Source: Clostridium aminobutyricum
GTDB taxonomy: Bacteria > Bacillota > Clostridia > Peptostreptococcales > Anaerovoracaceae
Direction: 5' to 3'
DNA: 64,000 nucleotides
NCBI RefSeq assembly: GCF_017255415.1
Contig: NZ_JAFJZZ010000001.1
Span: 1,116,001-1,180,000, forward strand
Program-made: the position numbers and the translations under genes
Shown here: in pieces, positions 1 through 8,632 of the stretch
How the letters are laid out: each line of letters begins with the position of its first letter
Position numbering within the stretch: the stretch's first letter is position 1
The notes under the pieces: model-generated
Told to the model about the DNA's origin: nothing
Seen by the model: only the letters and a program-made list of their open reading frames with translations
Databases searched by the model: none

Positions 1-730
1 TGTTTGGATTTTTATCTGTTGTAAACAAAAAACCCTTTTTACTGTTATCACGACTCCATCCTAAATTTTTCGAACGAAATTGTATGCCGGTGATTTTTTC
101 TCCATATTCTTCTTCCAATAAATTTTTATAGTCTTCCCAAACCAAGGGGCTTGGTATACTGTAACAAATCAAGTCACACATATATAAATTTTCTGTCAAG
201 GATGACTCCCCGATGAATCCCCTTAATCCTGCACACTGGCAAGGGGTACCGGTGAAAAAAGTAATTCGCCCTGCTTTTAAATCTTTTTTGATTCGGGTAT
301 AGGTATCGCCCATATCGCTCTGCACATATTTAGAAAACCTCATCCGATCTCGCTGTTCAGTCGTCTCCGCTCTCCGATGTATGACACGAAAAGACTCATC
401 AAAATCAGCCCCATAAATAATACCGCCCTGTCTTAAAATTGCGTCAGAAACAGCAGTGAACGCACCGCCTGACGTGGAATTCTGCAATACTTGCTTTGAC
501 TTATGACGTGCCGCACAAACAGAAGGCAAACCATTTTGTTTATAATTTCCCTCCTGTAGAATCGGACAGATTCCCGTGCATCTGCGGCAGTTCACACATC
601 GAGTTGGGTCTATTTTAGGATATAGAAACCCTTCTTCATCAGGCAACATATGGATGGCTTGCATCGCACAAATAGCAGAGCAGGCACCGCATCCACAGCA
701 ATTTTCTTTTTTTGGATAAACTGATTGCAT
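1..730 (-). CDS. Coenzyme F420 hydrogenase/dehydrogenase beta-subunit family ferredoxin protein (3' end outside window)
   Basis: The reading frame opens at 730 on the minus strand and runs off the left edge without a stop, so only the first ~243 residues are visible. The N-terminus carries two [4Fe-4S] ferredoxin motifs (NCCGCGACSAIC and CVNCRRCTGIC). An FrhB-like region follows, with STSGGAF and a TFFTGTPCQCAGL stretch typical of the FrhB/FdhB N- and C-terminal families. Such proteins are flavin/FeS oxidoreductases that pass electrons from ferredoxin; in clostridia many sit in polysaccharide clusters with pyruvyl transferases, but that side is outside the window. AGAGGAAG just upstream supports the ATG at 730. 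Substrate unknown. Confidence 0.8.
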   Translation of the reverse strand, partial: MQSVYPKKENCCGCGACSAICAMQAIHMLPDEEGFLYPKIDPTRCVNCRRCTGICPILQEGNYKQNGLPSVCAARHKSKQVLQNSTSGGAFTAVSDAILRQGGIIYGADFDESFRVIHRRAETTEQRDRMRFSKYVQSDMGDTYTRIKKDLKAGRITFFTGTPCQCAGLRGFIGESSLTENLYMCDLICYSIPSPLVWEDYKNLLEEEYGEKITGIQFRSKNLGWSRDNSKKGFLFTTDKNPN

Positions 731-766
731 CGTCTCTTCCTCTGTAATAGAAGTCCATGTGAAATT

Positions 767-874
767 CTATAGCTCTATGATACCTCCGCAATGCGGACAT
801 CTTATCACTTCTTTTTCCACAGCATTCGTTAAATCAAATACAAAATATCGTTGGCAGTGTTTACATTTTATCAT
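767..874 (-). CDS. 35-residue zinc-ribbon-like small protein
   Basis: A short minus-strand frame starts at ATG 874 behind a good ribosome site (GGAGGG, six A residues, ATG) and ends with TAG at 767. It encodes 35 residues with two CxxC knuckles (CKHC near the N-terminus and CPHCGG near the C-terminus), the layout of a single zinc ribbon or rubredoxin-like fold. It lies 36 bp upstream of the FrhB-family gene in the same direction and is probably co-transcribed. The function is unknown; it could be a metal-binding accessory of the redox protein. Size, ribosome site and paired cysteines make it more than a chance frame. Confidence 0.6.
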   Translation of the reverse strand: MIKCKHCQRYFVFDLTNAVEKEVIRCPHCGGIIEL

Positions 875-1164
875 TTTTTTCCCTCCATTTTTACCCACAA
901 CAAAAATTATACTACTGAATTAAAATAAGAAAAAGTCTTGACATCTCGATAAATAGTTCTTCTATTGTTATTTTATTTTTTTGATATTCGTTTCCTTTCA
1001 AAAAATAATAATTTTTAAAAAAGTTCAATTTAGTTGTAAAAACAACATACATCAACTATTAAATATCCTAAAATTAGCATACAGTCACTACTTGATGTTT
1101 AAATCTAGTATGTTTTATGTTCTATCAAATCTAAAATCTGCAATTGATAAAGGAGGAAACAGAA
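875..1164. promoter_or_regulatory. Divergent intergenic region upstream of rubredoxin-hcp
   Basis: This AT-rich gap separates the minus-strand ferredoxin genes from plus-strand rubredoxin. A TTGACA at about 938-943 on the plus strand could be a -35 element, but its -10 partner is poor. A 14-bp palindrome, GTTGT-AAAA-ACAAC (1033-1046), is a plausible operator for a redox- or nitrosative-stress regulator of hcp; which regulator is unknown. Confidence 0.35.
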
Positions 1165-1329
1165 ATGGTGAAGTACAGCTGCATCCCATGTGGATATGTT
1201 TATGACCCTAAGCTAGGTGACCCTGATAATAAAATTAAGCCAGGTACTGCTTTTGAGGACCTGCCGGAGGATTGGACATGCCCCATTTGTTTTGTAGGTA
1301 AAGAAGATTTTGAAGAAGTTGAAGAGTAA
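1165..1329 (+). CDS. Rubredoxin
   Basis: A 54-residue one-iron electron carrier. The two iron-binding knuckles are both present (CIPCGY near the N-terminus and CPICFVG near the C-terminus), with the usual [11 protein letters not shown] and [11 protein letters not shown] blocks between them. The frame could open 21 bases earlier, but AGGAGG at 1151-1156 sits eight bases before the ATG at 1165, and that start gives the standard rubredoxin N-terminus MVKYSC. It lies 24 bp before hcp, so the pair is almost certainly one operon, and rubredoxin may be the electron donor to the hybrid cluster protein or part of an oxygen/NO detoxification chain. Confidence 0.96.
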   Translation: MVKYSCIPCGYVYDPKLGDPDNKIKPGTAFEDLPEDWTCPICFVGKEDFEEVEE

Positions 1330-1353
1330 AATTAATTTAGGAGGAATTTAATT

Positions 1354-2985
1354 ATGAGTATGTTTTGTTTTCAATGTCAAGAAACCGCTAAAGGAACAGG
1401 TTGTGAAGTAAGAGGAGTTTGCGGAAAAACAGAAGAAGTTGCAAAATTACAGGATCTACTGATCTATACAACCAAAGGCATAGCTGAAGTTATGACGAAA
1501 GGTAATTTAGATGCAGCCGCACACAATGGATTAAATCATGAAGTATTAAAAAGCCTTTTTATCACCATCACAAATGCGAATTTTGATGACCGGGCAATCG
1601 TTCAACAGATTACTAAAATGATTGAACTACGAAACGAGTTAAAAAAGCAGGTTTCTGGTATCCCATTCAGCGATGCAGCAAACTTTGAAGTAAACGATAA
1701 GGCTTCCATGCTTGAGAAAGCCTCTGCAATAGGCGTCCTTTCCTGTGAGAATGAGGATGTACGTTCATTAAGAGAAATGATTATTTATGGGATTAAAGGG
1801 ATGGCGGCTTATACCCATCACGCACTTAATATCGGGAAAGAGGATCCGGCTATCTATGAATTCATTTATGAGGGACTAGCGGCTACATTAGAGGATACAT
1901 TAACGGCTGATGATCTGGTAGCGCTTACACTGAAGACAGGAGAACTAGGTGTTACTGCAATGGCCTTATTGGATGCAGCTAATACGTCAAGATATGGAAA
2001 CCCTGAAATTACAACGGTTGATATCGGTGTAAGAAACAACCCTGGTATTCTAATCTCCGGTCATGACCTTACTGATTTGGAGCAATTGCTTGAACAGACA
2101 AAGGGAACCGGTATTGATGTTTATACCCACAGTGAAATGCTGCCGGCTCATTACTATCCGGCATTTAAAAAGTACGATAATTTTGCTGGAAATTACGGCG
2201 GGTCATGGTGGAAGCAAGTAACCGAATTCGAAACCTTTAACGGACCTATCCTATTTACAACCAATTGTATCGTTCCTCCGAAGAGTGAAGAAATTCGTGC
2301 CAGAATCTTTACTTCCGGTGCATCAGGATATCCCGGCTGTACTCATATAGAAGCAGATAAAAACGGCAAAAAGGATTTCTCTGCTATTATTGAAATGGCT
2401 AAGGCATGTAAGCCGCCGACAGAAATCGAGAGCGGAAATATCGTGGGAGGATTTGCACATAATCAAGTTTTTGCAGTAGCAGATAAGGTTGTTGATGCAG
2501 TAAAATCCGGAGCTATCAAGAAATTCTTTGTTATGGCCGGCTGCGATGGCCGAATGAAGTCTCGTGAATATTACACAGAATTTGCTGAAAAACTTCCAAA
2601 GGATACGGTTATTCTGACAGCAGGTTGTGCAAAATACCGTTACAACAAGCTGAACCTCGGCGACATCGGCGGCATTCCAAGAGTTCTTGATGCCGGACAG
2701 TGTAACGATTCCTATTCCCTTGCAGTCATCGCTTTGAAACTTAAAGAAGTATTTGAACTGGAGGATATCAATCAGCTTCCGATCGCCTTTAATATCGCTT
2801 GGTATGAGCAAAAAGCGGTTATCGTTCTGCTGGCTTTACTATATTTAGGAGTTAAGAACATTCATCTTGGCCCTACACTACCGGGCTTTTTATCACCTAA
2901 TGTAGCAAAAGTTCTTGTTGAAACGTTCGGTATTGCAGGGATTGGTGATGTAGAGGATGACATTCAGTTATTTATGGCTAACTAA
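1354..2985 (+). CDS. hcp: Hybrid cluster protein (hydroxylamine reductase / NO-stress protein)
   Basis: A 543-residue hybrid cluster protein, full length for the family. The N-terminal cysteines at residues 5, 8, 17 and 23 follow the C-x2-C-x8-C-x5-C spacing of strict-anaerobe Hcp, which holds a [4Fe-4S] cluster rather than the [2Fe-2S] cluster of enteric enzymes. Hybrid-cluster ligands can be recognised as the His of ISGHDL, the Glu of HSEMLP, cysteines in [25 protein letters not shown] and AGQCNDSY, and the Glu/Lys of WYEQKAV. Family members reduce hydroxylamine or NO and protect against nitrosative stress in the cytoplasm. The start follows GGAGGA. Transcribed with the rubredoxin gene immediately upstream. 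Confidence 0.97.
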   Translation: MSMFCFQCQETAKGTGCEVRGVCGKTEEVAKLQDLLIYTTKGIAEVMTKGNLDAAAHNGLNHEVLKSLFITITNANFDDRAIVQQITKMIELRNELKKQVSGIPFSDAANFEVNDKASMLEKASAIGVLSCENEDVRSLREMIIYGIKGMAAYTHHALNIGKEDPAIYEFIYEGLAATLEDTLTADDLVALTLKTGELGVTAMALLDAANTSRYGNPEITTVDIGVRNNPGILISGHDLTDLEQLLEQTKGTGIDVYTHSEMLPAHYYPAFKKYDNFAGNYGGSWWKQVTEFETFNGPILFTTNCIVPPKSEEIRARIFTSGASGYPGCTHIEADKNGKKDFSAIIEMAKACKPPTEIESGNIVGGFAHNQVFAVADKVVDAVKSGAIKKFFVMAGCDGRMKSREYYTEFAEKLPKDTVILTAGCAKYRYNKLNLGDIGGIPRVLDAGQCNDSYSLAVIALKLKEVFELEDINQLPIAFNIAWYEQKAVIVLLALLYLGVKNIHLGPTLPGFLSPNVAKVLVETFGIAGIGDVEDDIQLFMAN

Positions 2986-3000
2986 TCCTCAATAAAGTGT

Positions 3001-3027
3001 TTGATTCTCTCATTATTTTGGTATAAT
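3001..3027 (+). promoter_or_regulatory. Promoter of hbd-like gene
   Basis: A TGG-TATAAT extended -10 (TATAAT at 3022-3027) lies about 50 bp before the ribosome site of the downstream gene. TTGATT at 3001-3006, or TTTGAT one base earlier, is a possible -35 at 15-16 bp. It suggests hbd is transcribed separately from hcp. Confidence 0.5.
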
Positions 3028-3076
3028 ATTACTATCCGGTGGATATCGTAGCGTATATAGAGAAAGGAAACTTATA

Positions 3077-3964
3077 ATGGGTGTAAACAAATTATTTATT
3101 ATCGGTGCAGGATTTATGGGAATGGGCATTGCTCAAATCTCCATATGCAGTGGAATTCAAGTAGCTGTCAATGATCTCAGTGAAAAAAGATTAGAGGCTG
3201 GCCGTAAATCATTGGAAAAAATGCTGCAAAAAAACGTGAATAAAGGTAAAATGACAGAAAACGAGATGAGCGATGCTCTATCAAATTTATCGTTTACTAC
3301 TGTTATTTCCGATTGCAGCGATGCAGATTTTATCATTGAGGCAGCTTCAGAAAACGAAAAAGTTAAAATTGCTATTATGGAAGAAGTGGACAAGTACGCA
3401 AAGACTGATGCCATCATATCCAGTAACACTTCTTCAATTTCTATCACTACACTGGCCAGCCACCTGAAAGATCCTTCACGATTTATTGGAATGCACTTTT
3501 TCAGTCCTGTTCCTCTACTCGATCTATTGGAAGTAGTAAAAGGCTTACAAACCAGCCAGCAGACGATGGATCGCTCTATGGCATTCGGAGAACAGCTGGG
3601 AAAGACTTGTATCCTTTCAAAAGATGAACCGGGTTTTATCGTGAACCGTATGCTGCTTCCAATGTTAAATGAAGCATTTATACTTATCGAACGAGGTGTT
3701 GGAAGCATTGAAGAAATCGACTTAGGAATGCGTTTAGGTCTGAACCATCCTATGGGACCATTGGAGCTTGTAGATATGATCGGCATTGACGTTGAACTGG
3801 CGGTTATGGAAGTGCTGTACAGCGAAATCGGTGATCCAAAATACCGTCCGGCAGTATTATTGCGCAGAATGGTTGCCGCTGGACATTTAGGCCGTAAAAC
3901 CGGTAAGGGATTCTATATCTACCATGAAGACGGAACTCGTACACCAAATACAGAATTACAATAA
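3077..3964 (+). CDS. 3-hydroxybutyryl-CoA dehydrogenase family protein
   Basis: A 295-residue NAD(P)-dependent 3-hydroxyacyl-CoA dehydrogenase. The N-terminal Rossmann fingerprint is [13 protein letters not shown], the mid-region has the SNTSSISIT block, and the catalytic His lies in MHFFSPVP; the C-terminal helical domain ends with [11 protein letters not shown]. The enzyme interconverts acetoacetyl-CoA and 3-hydroxybutyryl-CoA in butyrate formation or amino-acid fermentation. None of the usual partners (crotonase, bcd-etf, thiolase) is next to it, so here it is a stand-alone gene with its own promoter. The exact acyl-CoA is an inference; a 3-aminobutyryl- or branched substrate cannot be excluded. 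Confidence 0.9.
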   Translation: MGVNKLFIIGAGFMGMGIAQISICSGIQVAVNDLSEKRLEAGRKSLEKMLQKNVNKGKMTENEMSDALSNLSFTTVISDCSDADFIIEAASENEKVKIAIMEEVDKYAKTDAIISSNTSSISITTLASHLKDPSRFIGMHFFSPVPLLDLLEVVKGLQTSQQTMDRSMAFGEQLGKTCILSKDEPGFIVNRMLLPMLNEAFILIERGVGSIEEIDLGMRLGLNHPMGPLELVDMIGIDVELAVMEVLYSEIGDPKYRPAVLLRRMVAAGHLGRKTGKGFYIYHEDGTRTPNTELQ

Positions 3965-4028
3965 TTTTTTATATAGGTAGAACGGATTTCCGCTTCACCT
4001 TCATTTGAAGGATAGTATCTTAAAAAAT

Positions 4029-4070
4029 AAACCTCCTGAATGCGTATTTCATACTTTGTTCAGGAGGTTT
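4029..4070. terminator. Terminator after the hbd-like gene
   Basis: An 11-bp perfect stem (AACCTCCTGAA at 4030-4040 with TTCAGGAGGTT at 4059-4069) is followed by TTTTC. It ends the plus-strand transcript and forms an A/T-flanked hairpin on both strands. Confidence 0.85.
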
Positions 4071-4400
4071 TCAAATGTAAATTTAAATGTAAACGAATAT
4101 CGTCTTATTTATATTTCAGAAAATTAAAACTTTTACATGCTCTTTATATTTTGTATATTATGTAAACTTTAGTTTAACCCCTATCTGTTTTTCCACAGCC
4201 TTCTATTCCCGTATTTTTCGACATTGAAACACTTTTCCACATCTTTTTAAAAAATTGTATACAATTTTATCCCAAGTAGCATGTGGACAAGTTTGAATCC
4301 CTTAAGGCTTTTATTTCAATGGTTCTGCCATTCATATAATTTGTCAACAGAAAGTTATCCACAGGTTTACACTTTTGATAATATCCTATTTTGCTCCTCA
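4071..4400. other. AT-rich gap with cluster of DnaA-box-like sites
   Basis: No gene is visible in the roughly 330 bases between the hbd and ndk terminators. The stretch holds one perfect DnaA box, TTATCCACA (4355-4363, plus), two TTTTCCACA boxes (4189-4197 and 4233-4241, plus) that fit TTWTNCACA, and one near-match TGTGGACAA (4282-4290, minus orientation). A very AT-rich stretch (4081-4180) flanks them. This resembles a DnaA-binding locus. dnaA, dnaN and rpmH are not nearby, so calling it the replication origin would be speculation; a DnaA-titration site is another option. Confidence 0.5.
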
Positions 4401-4403
4401 CGA

Positions 4404-4428
4404 AAAAACAGCCCTCAAGAGCTGTTTT
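4404..4428 (-). terminator. Terminator of ndk
   Basis: AAAACAGC (4405-4412) pairs with GCTGTTTT (4421-4428); on the minus strand the stem is followed by a T run. It lies just downstream of the ndk stop. Confidence 0.8.
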
Positions 4429-4455
4429 CTGTGTATACGTTTCATTCTTTTTACA

Positions 4456-4854
4456 TTAACCAAAAAATCGCTTAATCTCTATCTCTGCATTTTCCGGAGA
4501 ATCAGAACCATGTATCAGATTTTCCGTGGTAGAGCTGGCGAAGTCTCCTCGAATCGTGCCCGGAACTGCATTTTCAAATTTTGTTGCGCCCATTAGGATA
4601 CGTACTCCTTGGATTACATTTTCTCCTTCAACAATCATCGCCCATACAGGTCCTGACGTCATATATCCTTCCATAGCAGGATAAAACGGTTCGTTCGCCA
4701 CATGAGCATAATGCTCCCGTAATATTTCCTTTTCTAAAGTCATAATTTTCAGTTCAACAACTCGATATCCTTTGGCTTCTATTCTGTCGATAATACGTCC
4801 TGTTAGTTTCCTTCTAACCGCATCCGGCTTTAACATTACATAAGTTCTTTCCAT
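4456..4854 (-). CDS. ndk: Nucleoside-diphosphate kinase
   Basis: A 132-residue cytoplasmic kinase that moves the gamma-phosphate of ATP to other nucleoside diphosphates through a phosphohistidine. The family is recognised from the N-terminal TYVMLKPDAV block and the catalytic histidine (His115) in NLIHGSDS. Length matches bacterial Ndk (130-150 residues). The ribosome site AGAGGAGG lies just before the ATG at 4854. Two TATAAT-like hexamers lie 50-85 bp upstream on the minus strand, so it is probably monocistronic, closed by its own terminator. Confidence 0.97.
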   Translation of the reverse strand: MERTYVMLKPDAVRRKLTGRIIDRIEAKGYRVVELKIMTLEKEILREHYAHVANEPFYPAMEGYMTSGPVWAMIVEGENVIQGVRILMGATKFENAVPGTIRGDFASSTTENLIHGSDSPENAEIEIKRFFG

Positions 4855-4993
4855 ACTTTCCTCCTCTTGATTTTAAAGCTTTTATTAACATTTTTTCTAT
4901 AAATTATACCGATTCATTGATATGTGCTGATTATACCACAATCAAACAAATTTTCAGCATACAAGATAAAATCAAGTGTTTTTTACAAAAAAT

Positions 4994-5019
4994 AATCCTG
5001 TAAGAGATCTCACAGGATT
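4994..5019 (-). terminator. Terminator of the amino acid ABC operon
   Basis: AATCCTGT (4994-5001) pairs with ACAGGATT (5012-5019). On the minus strand the stem is followed by ATTTTTTG, giving a classic intrinsic terminator after the ATPase gene. Confidence 0.8.
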
Positions 5020-5067
5020 TAAAATTATTCTATTAATTTATTTTCTTCACGTTTTAAAGCATTTACA

Positions 5068-5811
5068 TTAATGAGTGGATAATACTTTGTTTAAAAATTC
5101 CTTTGCTCTCGGATTTTTTGGATTCGTAAACATCTCAGAAGGTTCTGCCTCTTCCATAATAATACCCTGATCCATAAAGATGACTCTGTCCGCTACATCC
5201 CGGGCAAACCCCATTTCGTGTGTCACTACGACCATAGTCATACCCATTGCAGCCAATTCCTTCATAACAGCTAATACTTCCCCTACCATTTCAGGGTCTA
5301 AAGCGGAAGTTGGCTCGTCAAACAACATGATATCCGGTTCCATCGCCAGAGCTCTGGCAATAGCCACACGCTGTTGTTGTCCGCCGGACAGCTGTCTCGG
5401 CATGGCATCTGCTTTTTCGGAAAGTCCAACTCTTTCCAAAAGCTCGATGGCTTTATCTTCAATTTCTTTCTTGCTTTTTAGTTTTAATTCAAGCGGTGCC
5501 ATCATAATATTCTGCTTCACTGAGAGGTGCGGAAACAGATTAAATTGCTGAAAAACCATTCCGATATGCCGTCTCGTTTTATTGATATCCGTCTTAGGGT
5601 TCGTGATGGAAATATCATCTACGATGATTTCTCCGCCGGTTGACTCTTCCAGTCGATTAATGCATCGAAGGAAGGTCGACTTTCCGGAACCGGAAGGTCC
5701 GATAACACAGACCACTTCGCCCTTGGCAATTTCTAAATCAATGCCCTTTAACACTTGAAGGCTTCCGTATGATTTGTGCAAGTCCTTTACTTTTATCTGC
5801 GCAGATGTCAT
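5068..5811 (-). CDS. glnQ: Polar amino acid ABC transporter ATP-binding protein (GlnQ-like)
   Basis: A 247-residue ABC ATPase that energises amino-acid import. Walker A is GPSGSGKST, the signature is [15 protein letters not shown], Walker B is [13 protein letters not shown] and the switch His lies in VVTHEMGFA. This is the GlnQ/HisP subfamily of polar amino-acid importers. Its ATG overlaps the stop of the upstream permease gene by four bases, so translation is probably coupled. It is the last gene of a three-gene operon (binding protein, permease, ATPase) read on the minus strand. The amino acid is not certain; the glnQ symbol reflects the family rather than proven glutamine specificity. Confidence 0.93.
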   Translation of the reverse strand: MTSAQIKVKDLHKSYGSLQVLKGIDLEIAKGEVVCVIGPSGSGKSTFLRCINRLEESTGGEIIVDDISITNPKTDINKTRRHIGMVFQQFNLFPHLSVKQNIMMAPLELKLKSKKEIEDKAIELLERVGLSEKADAMPRQLSGGQQQRVAIARALAMEPDIMLFDEPTSALDPEMVGEVLAVMKELAAMGMTMVVVTHEMGFARDVADRVIFMDQGIIMEEAEPSEMFTNPKNPRAKEFLNKVLSTH

Positions 5812-6473
5812 GTATTCACCTTCCTCTCCACGTATTTAGCCACTTGAGTCAAAAGCGAAATAAGTATCAAATAGAATATAGCGACCCAAGTATATGTATA
5901 AAAGGACTCCAACGTACGGCCTACATAAATTTTCGCCTGGTACGTAATTTCTGCTAATGCAATAACAGAGATGATAGAAGAATCCTTTAAGGTAATAATA
6001 AACTGGTTCACTAAAGATGGTAAGCAAATACGAAAAGCTTGCGGCAGGATCACTTTTCTCATCCCTTGTGTCTGAGAGAGTCCTAAACTTCTTGCCGCTT
6101 CCATCTGCCCTTTATTAACAGCGTTTATGGCACCTCTAAAGATTTCCGATAAGTAAGCACCTGCATTTAAAGTCAAAGCAATTAAGCCCGCAGTAAAAGG
6201 TTCTAATCTTACATCCAATCCCATTAGCTGAAGTAATTGTGGGATCGCAAAAAAAATGTAAAACACTTGAACCAGCAAAGGCGTTCCTCTGATTAGTCCT
6301 ATATATATTTTTGAAATAAAGCGAAGCGGAGCCTTTTGAGAAATAGCCATTAGACAGGAAATCAAACCCAGTATAAAAGCCAATAGAAGTGACAATATCG
6401 TCACTTCTATTGTAACCCAAAGGCCACTTAACAGCATAGGATACACTTCGCCTAAAACTCTAAATAATTCCAT
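5808..6473 (-). CDS. glnP: Polar amino acid ABC transporter permease (GlnP-like)
   Basis: A 221-residue membrane permease of the HisM/GlnP family. It starts with a hydrophobic helix ([20 protein letters not shown]), contains the EAA loop region ([22 protein letters not shown]) that contacts the ATPase, and has about five hydrophobic segments. It follows the binding-protein gene by 12 bp and overlaps the ATPase gene by four bases. As a single permease gene it probably forms a homodimer in the transporter. Confidence 0.92.
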   Translation of the reverse strand: MELFRVLGEVYPMLLSGLWVTIEVTILSLLLAFILGLISCLMAISQKAPLRFISKIYIGLIRGTPLLVQVFYIFFAIPQLLQLMGLDVRLEPFTAGLIALTLNAGAYLSEIFRGAINAVNKGQMEAARSLGLSQTQGMRKVILPQAFRICLPSLVNQFIITLKDSSIISVIALAEITYQAKIYVGRTLESFYTYTWVAIFYLILISLLTQVAKYVERKVNT

Positions 6474-6485
6474 TCCAGTTCCCCG

Positions 6486-7259
6486 TTATTCTGCTGCGAT
6501 ATATTTGTCTATGATGTTCTGATAAGTTCCGTTTTCTTTAATGTTCTTAAGACCTGCATTAAACATGTCAAGAAGTTCTGTATTCTTACCCTTCATTACT
6601 GCGAATCCGTAAGAAGAACCCTTTTCCATATCGGTTACCATCTTTAAGCCATTGCCCTGAGAAATTCCATAACCCATTACTGGATAGTCTTCAAAACAAG
6701 CTACGGCATTTCCTGTCTTCACCGCTTCATACATGAAAGAAGACTCATCAAAGTAAATCATTTCAAAACCATACTGCTGAGCAATGGATTCTGCAAATGT
6801 AGCCCCTTCCGTTCCTGTTTTAATCGCAACCTTCTTGCCCTTTAAATCATCATAAGACTTGATATCTTCATTTGCTGAACGAACAGCCATTACAACACCT
6901 GAATCATAATATGGTTCTGAGAAGTCGTACTTCTTTTGACGATCTTCATTAATACTCATACCAGCGATAACAGCATCTGCCTGATTGGATTCAAGCGCAG
7001 CCACTGCGGCACTGAAGCCAAGTGGATTTAATTGATACTCAAATCCCTGATCGTCTGCAATTGCCTGTAATATTTCAATGTCAATTCCAACATATTCACC
7101 CTTATCATTCTGGAATTCAAATGGTGCAAAAGTTGTATCCGTTGCAATTTTATATACCGTTTCTTTTGGAGCATCTTCTTTAGCTGCTCCTCCGCCACAT
7201 GCAGTAAGCACGCTCATTGATAGTAGCAAAACAAGTGCTACACTTAGAATTTTTTTCAT
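6486..7259 (-). CDS. glnH: Amino acid ABC transporter substrate-binding lipoprotein (GlnH-like)
   Basis: A 257-residue extracytoplasmic binding protein. Residues 1-20 form a lipoprotein signal peptide with lipobox LTAC, so it should be anchored to the outer face of the membrane. The mature part matches the SBP_bac_3 fold: ATDTTFAPFEF, the DIEILQAIADD helix, and AGMSINEDRQK with DFSEPYYDSG, close to E. coli GlnH. The pattern suggests a neutral or polar amino acid such as glutamine; arginine is another option in an organism with an arginine deiminase pathway. First gene of the three-gene operon. Confidence 0.9.
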   Translation of the reverse strand: MKKILSVALVLLLSMSVLTACGGGAAKEDAPKETVYKIATDTTFAPFEFQNDKGEYVGIDIEILQAIADDQGFEYQLNPLGFSAAVAALESNQADAVIAGMSINEDRQKKYDFSEPYYDSGVVMAVRSANEDIKSYDDLKGKKVAIKTGTEGATFAESIAQQYGFEMIYFDESSFMYEAVKTGNAVACFEDYPVMGYGISQGNGLKMVTDMEKGSSYGFAVMKGKNTELLDMFNAGLKNIKENGTYQNIIDKYIAAE

Positions 7260-7390
7260 TTACCTTTTCCTCCTAATTAGTTGTTATAATACCATACATA
7301 GTTATTATACATGAACAAGCTCTAAATGAAAAATGGTTTTTTTTGAAAGTTTAATATGATATTATGATATAATAAACGCAAAGATTAAAT

Positions 7391-7452
7391 ATGGCATCGC
7401 CGTAAGGAAGCATTCATTGAATCGTGCGGCGGCGCTGCTTGCATGATATAAT
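7391..7452 (+). repeat. Promoter-proximal repeat element, copy A (upstream of ZIP transporter)
   Basis: This 62-bp stretch aligns without gaps to 23993-24054 (minus strand). By eye 48 of 62 positions match, and all but one of the differences are transitions. It ends in TGATATAAT, an extended -10 (TATAAT at 7447-7452). Upstream it has imperfect inverted arms (7394-7404 with 7428-7436). The -10 end lies 55 bp before the start codon in both copies. It probably carries the promoter of the downstream gene plus an operator or structured element. Confidence 0.55.
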
Positions 7453-7506
7453 TTTCAATAGAATAATTTCAGTTTTTGTGCTCAAACTTATGAAAAGAGG
7501 TGAAAC

Positions 7507-8301
7507 ATGGCACAATCAATACTATGGGCCGCGAGCGGTACCGGATTCACATTTTTAATGACCACCTTAGGTGCTGCGATGGTCTTTCTCTTCCGAAAAG
7601 AAATGAGCGGTGGGATTCAAAAGGTATTTCTCGGATTTGCTGCCGGAGTTATGATAGCCGCTTCTGTATGGAGTCTTTTAATCCCTGCTATAGAAGAGGC
7701 GGAAAAAAACGGCCAAATAGGCTGGGTTCCTGCCGCAGGAGGCTTCATCATCGGGATAGCCTTTTTATATACGCTTGATCATATGATTCCACATTTACAC
7801 CCTCAAGCAAATCAGCAAGAAGGGATGTCTTCTTCCATGAAACGGACTTCCCTATTGGTTTTAGCCGTTACCCTACACAATATACCGGAGGGTATGGCTG
7901 TTGGCTTGTCCTTTGCTTTAGCCGTACAGCATGGAGGTGACAGTTCAGCCTATGCTTCTGCCATGGCCCTTGCGATCGGTATCGGCATTCAGAACTTTCC
8001 GGAAGGCGCAGCGATTTCATTACCTTTGCGGCAGGAAGGATTTAGTGTCCGAAAATCGTTTTTTCTCGGAAGTATGTCCGGGATCGTAGAACCGATATTC
8101 GGGATTTCAACCGTTTTAATCGCCGGGCTCATTTTCCCTTACATGCCGTGGCTTTTAGCTTTTGCTGCAGGAGCCATGATGTATGTGGTGGTGGAAGAAT
8201 TAATCCCTGAGGCTCATTTAGGAGAGCACTCCGATATTGGCACGATGGGTGTCATGGCAGGTTTTATCATTATGATGATCTTAGATGTGGCTTTAGGATG
8301 A
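7507..8301 (+). CDS. ZIP family metal transporter (ZupT/GufA-like)
   Basis: A 264-residue polytopic membrane protein of the ZIP family, importing divalent metals such as zinc, iron or manganese. About eight hydrophobic helices are visible. The metal-binding helices carry HNIPEGMAVG and QNFPEGAAISLP, the two hallmark motifs of the GufA/ZupT branch, and EELIPEAHLGEH follows. A short His-rich loop (DHMIPHLHP) lies before helix 4. AAGAGGTGAAAC precedes the ATG. It is preceded by repeat copy A, which supplies an extended -10 promoter. Metal preference cannot be read from sequence alone. Confidence 0.9.
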   Translation: MAQSILWAASGTGFTFLMTTLGAAMVFLFRKEMSGGIQKVFLGFAAGVMIAASVWSLLIPAIEEAEKNGQIGWVPAAGGFIIGIAFLYTLDHMIPHLHPQANQQEGMSSSMKRTSLLVLAVTLHNIPEGMAVGLSFALAVQHGGDSSAYASAMALAIGIGIQNFPEGAAISLPLRQEGFSVRKSFFLGSMSGIVEPIFGISTVLIAGLIFPYMPWLLAFAAGAMMYVVVEELIPEAHLGEHSDIGTMGVMAGFIIMMILDVALG

Positions 8302-8366
8302 TTTAAACTGAATATCTGCGCTAAAAATTACACAAACTAGATTTATTCAAGAACCAAGGAGGCAGT

Positions 8367-8492
8367 ATGAATGAATTTAGTACCTTTCCTCTGGCTGACG
8401 TTTCGACTATAGAAAAGGACTCCAATGTAACAATCCCAACGGACGATGGTGTAGAGGAAGTAAAAGATTGGGTAGATTTTAACGAAAAATAA
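8367..8492 (+). CDS. 41-residue acidic small protein, DUF3787 / CDIF630_02480-like
   Basis: A short frame with a strong ribosome site (AAGGAGG, four bases before the ATG at 8367) that ends just before a perfect terminator. The 41-residue product is acidic and contains VTIPTDDGVEEVKDWVD. This resembles a small clostridial family (DUF3787) whose C. difficile member is reported on the spore surface. The family assignment is from memory of the VxIPSEExVExAKxWVDEN-type signature and is moderately sure. It lies downstream of the ZIP gene and may share its transcript. Confidence 0.6.
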   Translation: MNEFSTFPLADVSTIEKDSNVTIPTDDGVEEVKDWVDFNEK

Positions 8493-8498
8493 TACCTG

Positions 8499-8545
8499 CA
8501 AAAACAGACAGGACATTTTTTTAAATGATCCTGTCTGTTTTTTAT
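8499..8545 (+). terminator. Terminator after the DUF3787-like gene
   Basis: A 13-bp perfect stem (AAAACAGACAGGA at 8501-8513 with TCCTGTCTGTTTT at 8529-8541) followed by a T run. It closes the ZIP transporter / small protein transcript. Confidence 0.88.
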
Positions 8546-8632
8546 TGCCATTTTTATGTTGATTCCTGTTCCGAATCCATTAAATAGTTCTTCACTCCGC
8601 TCCACACGTAGCCCTACGCCTATTTCTTCCGT

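Noticed and set aside
2323-2811. 162-residue minus-strand frame inside hcp
   Set aside because: Shadow of the hcp coding frame; no independent signal.
4081-4363. Calling the DnaA-box cluster oriC outright
   Set aside because: dnaA, dnaN and rpmH are absent and skew could not be measured; only a binding-site cluster can be supported.
4281-4596. Two small plus-strand frames over the DnaA-box gap and the end of ndk
   Set aside because: No ribosome site; they cross the ndk terminator and coding region and have no recognisable protein features.
8321-8605. 94-residue minus-strand frame
   Set aside because: It runs opposite to the 41-residue gene and through its terminator hairpin; no ribosome site.
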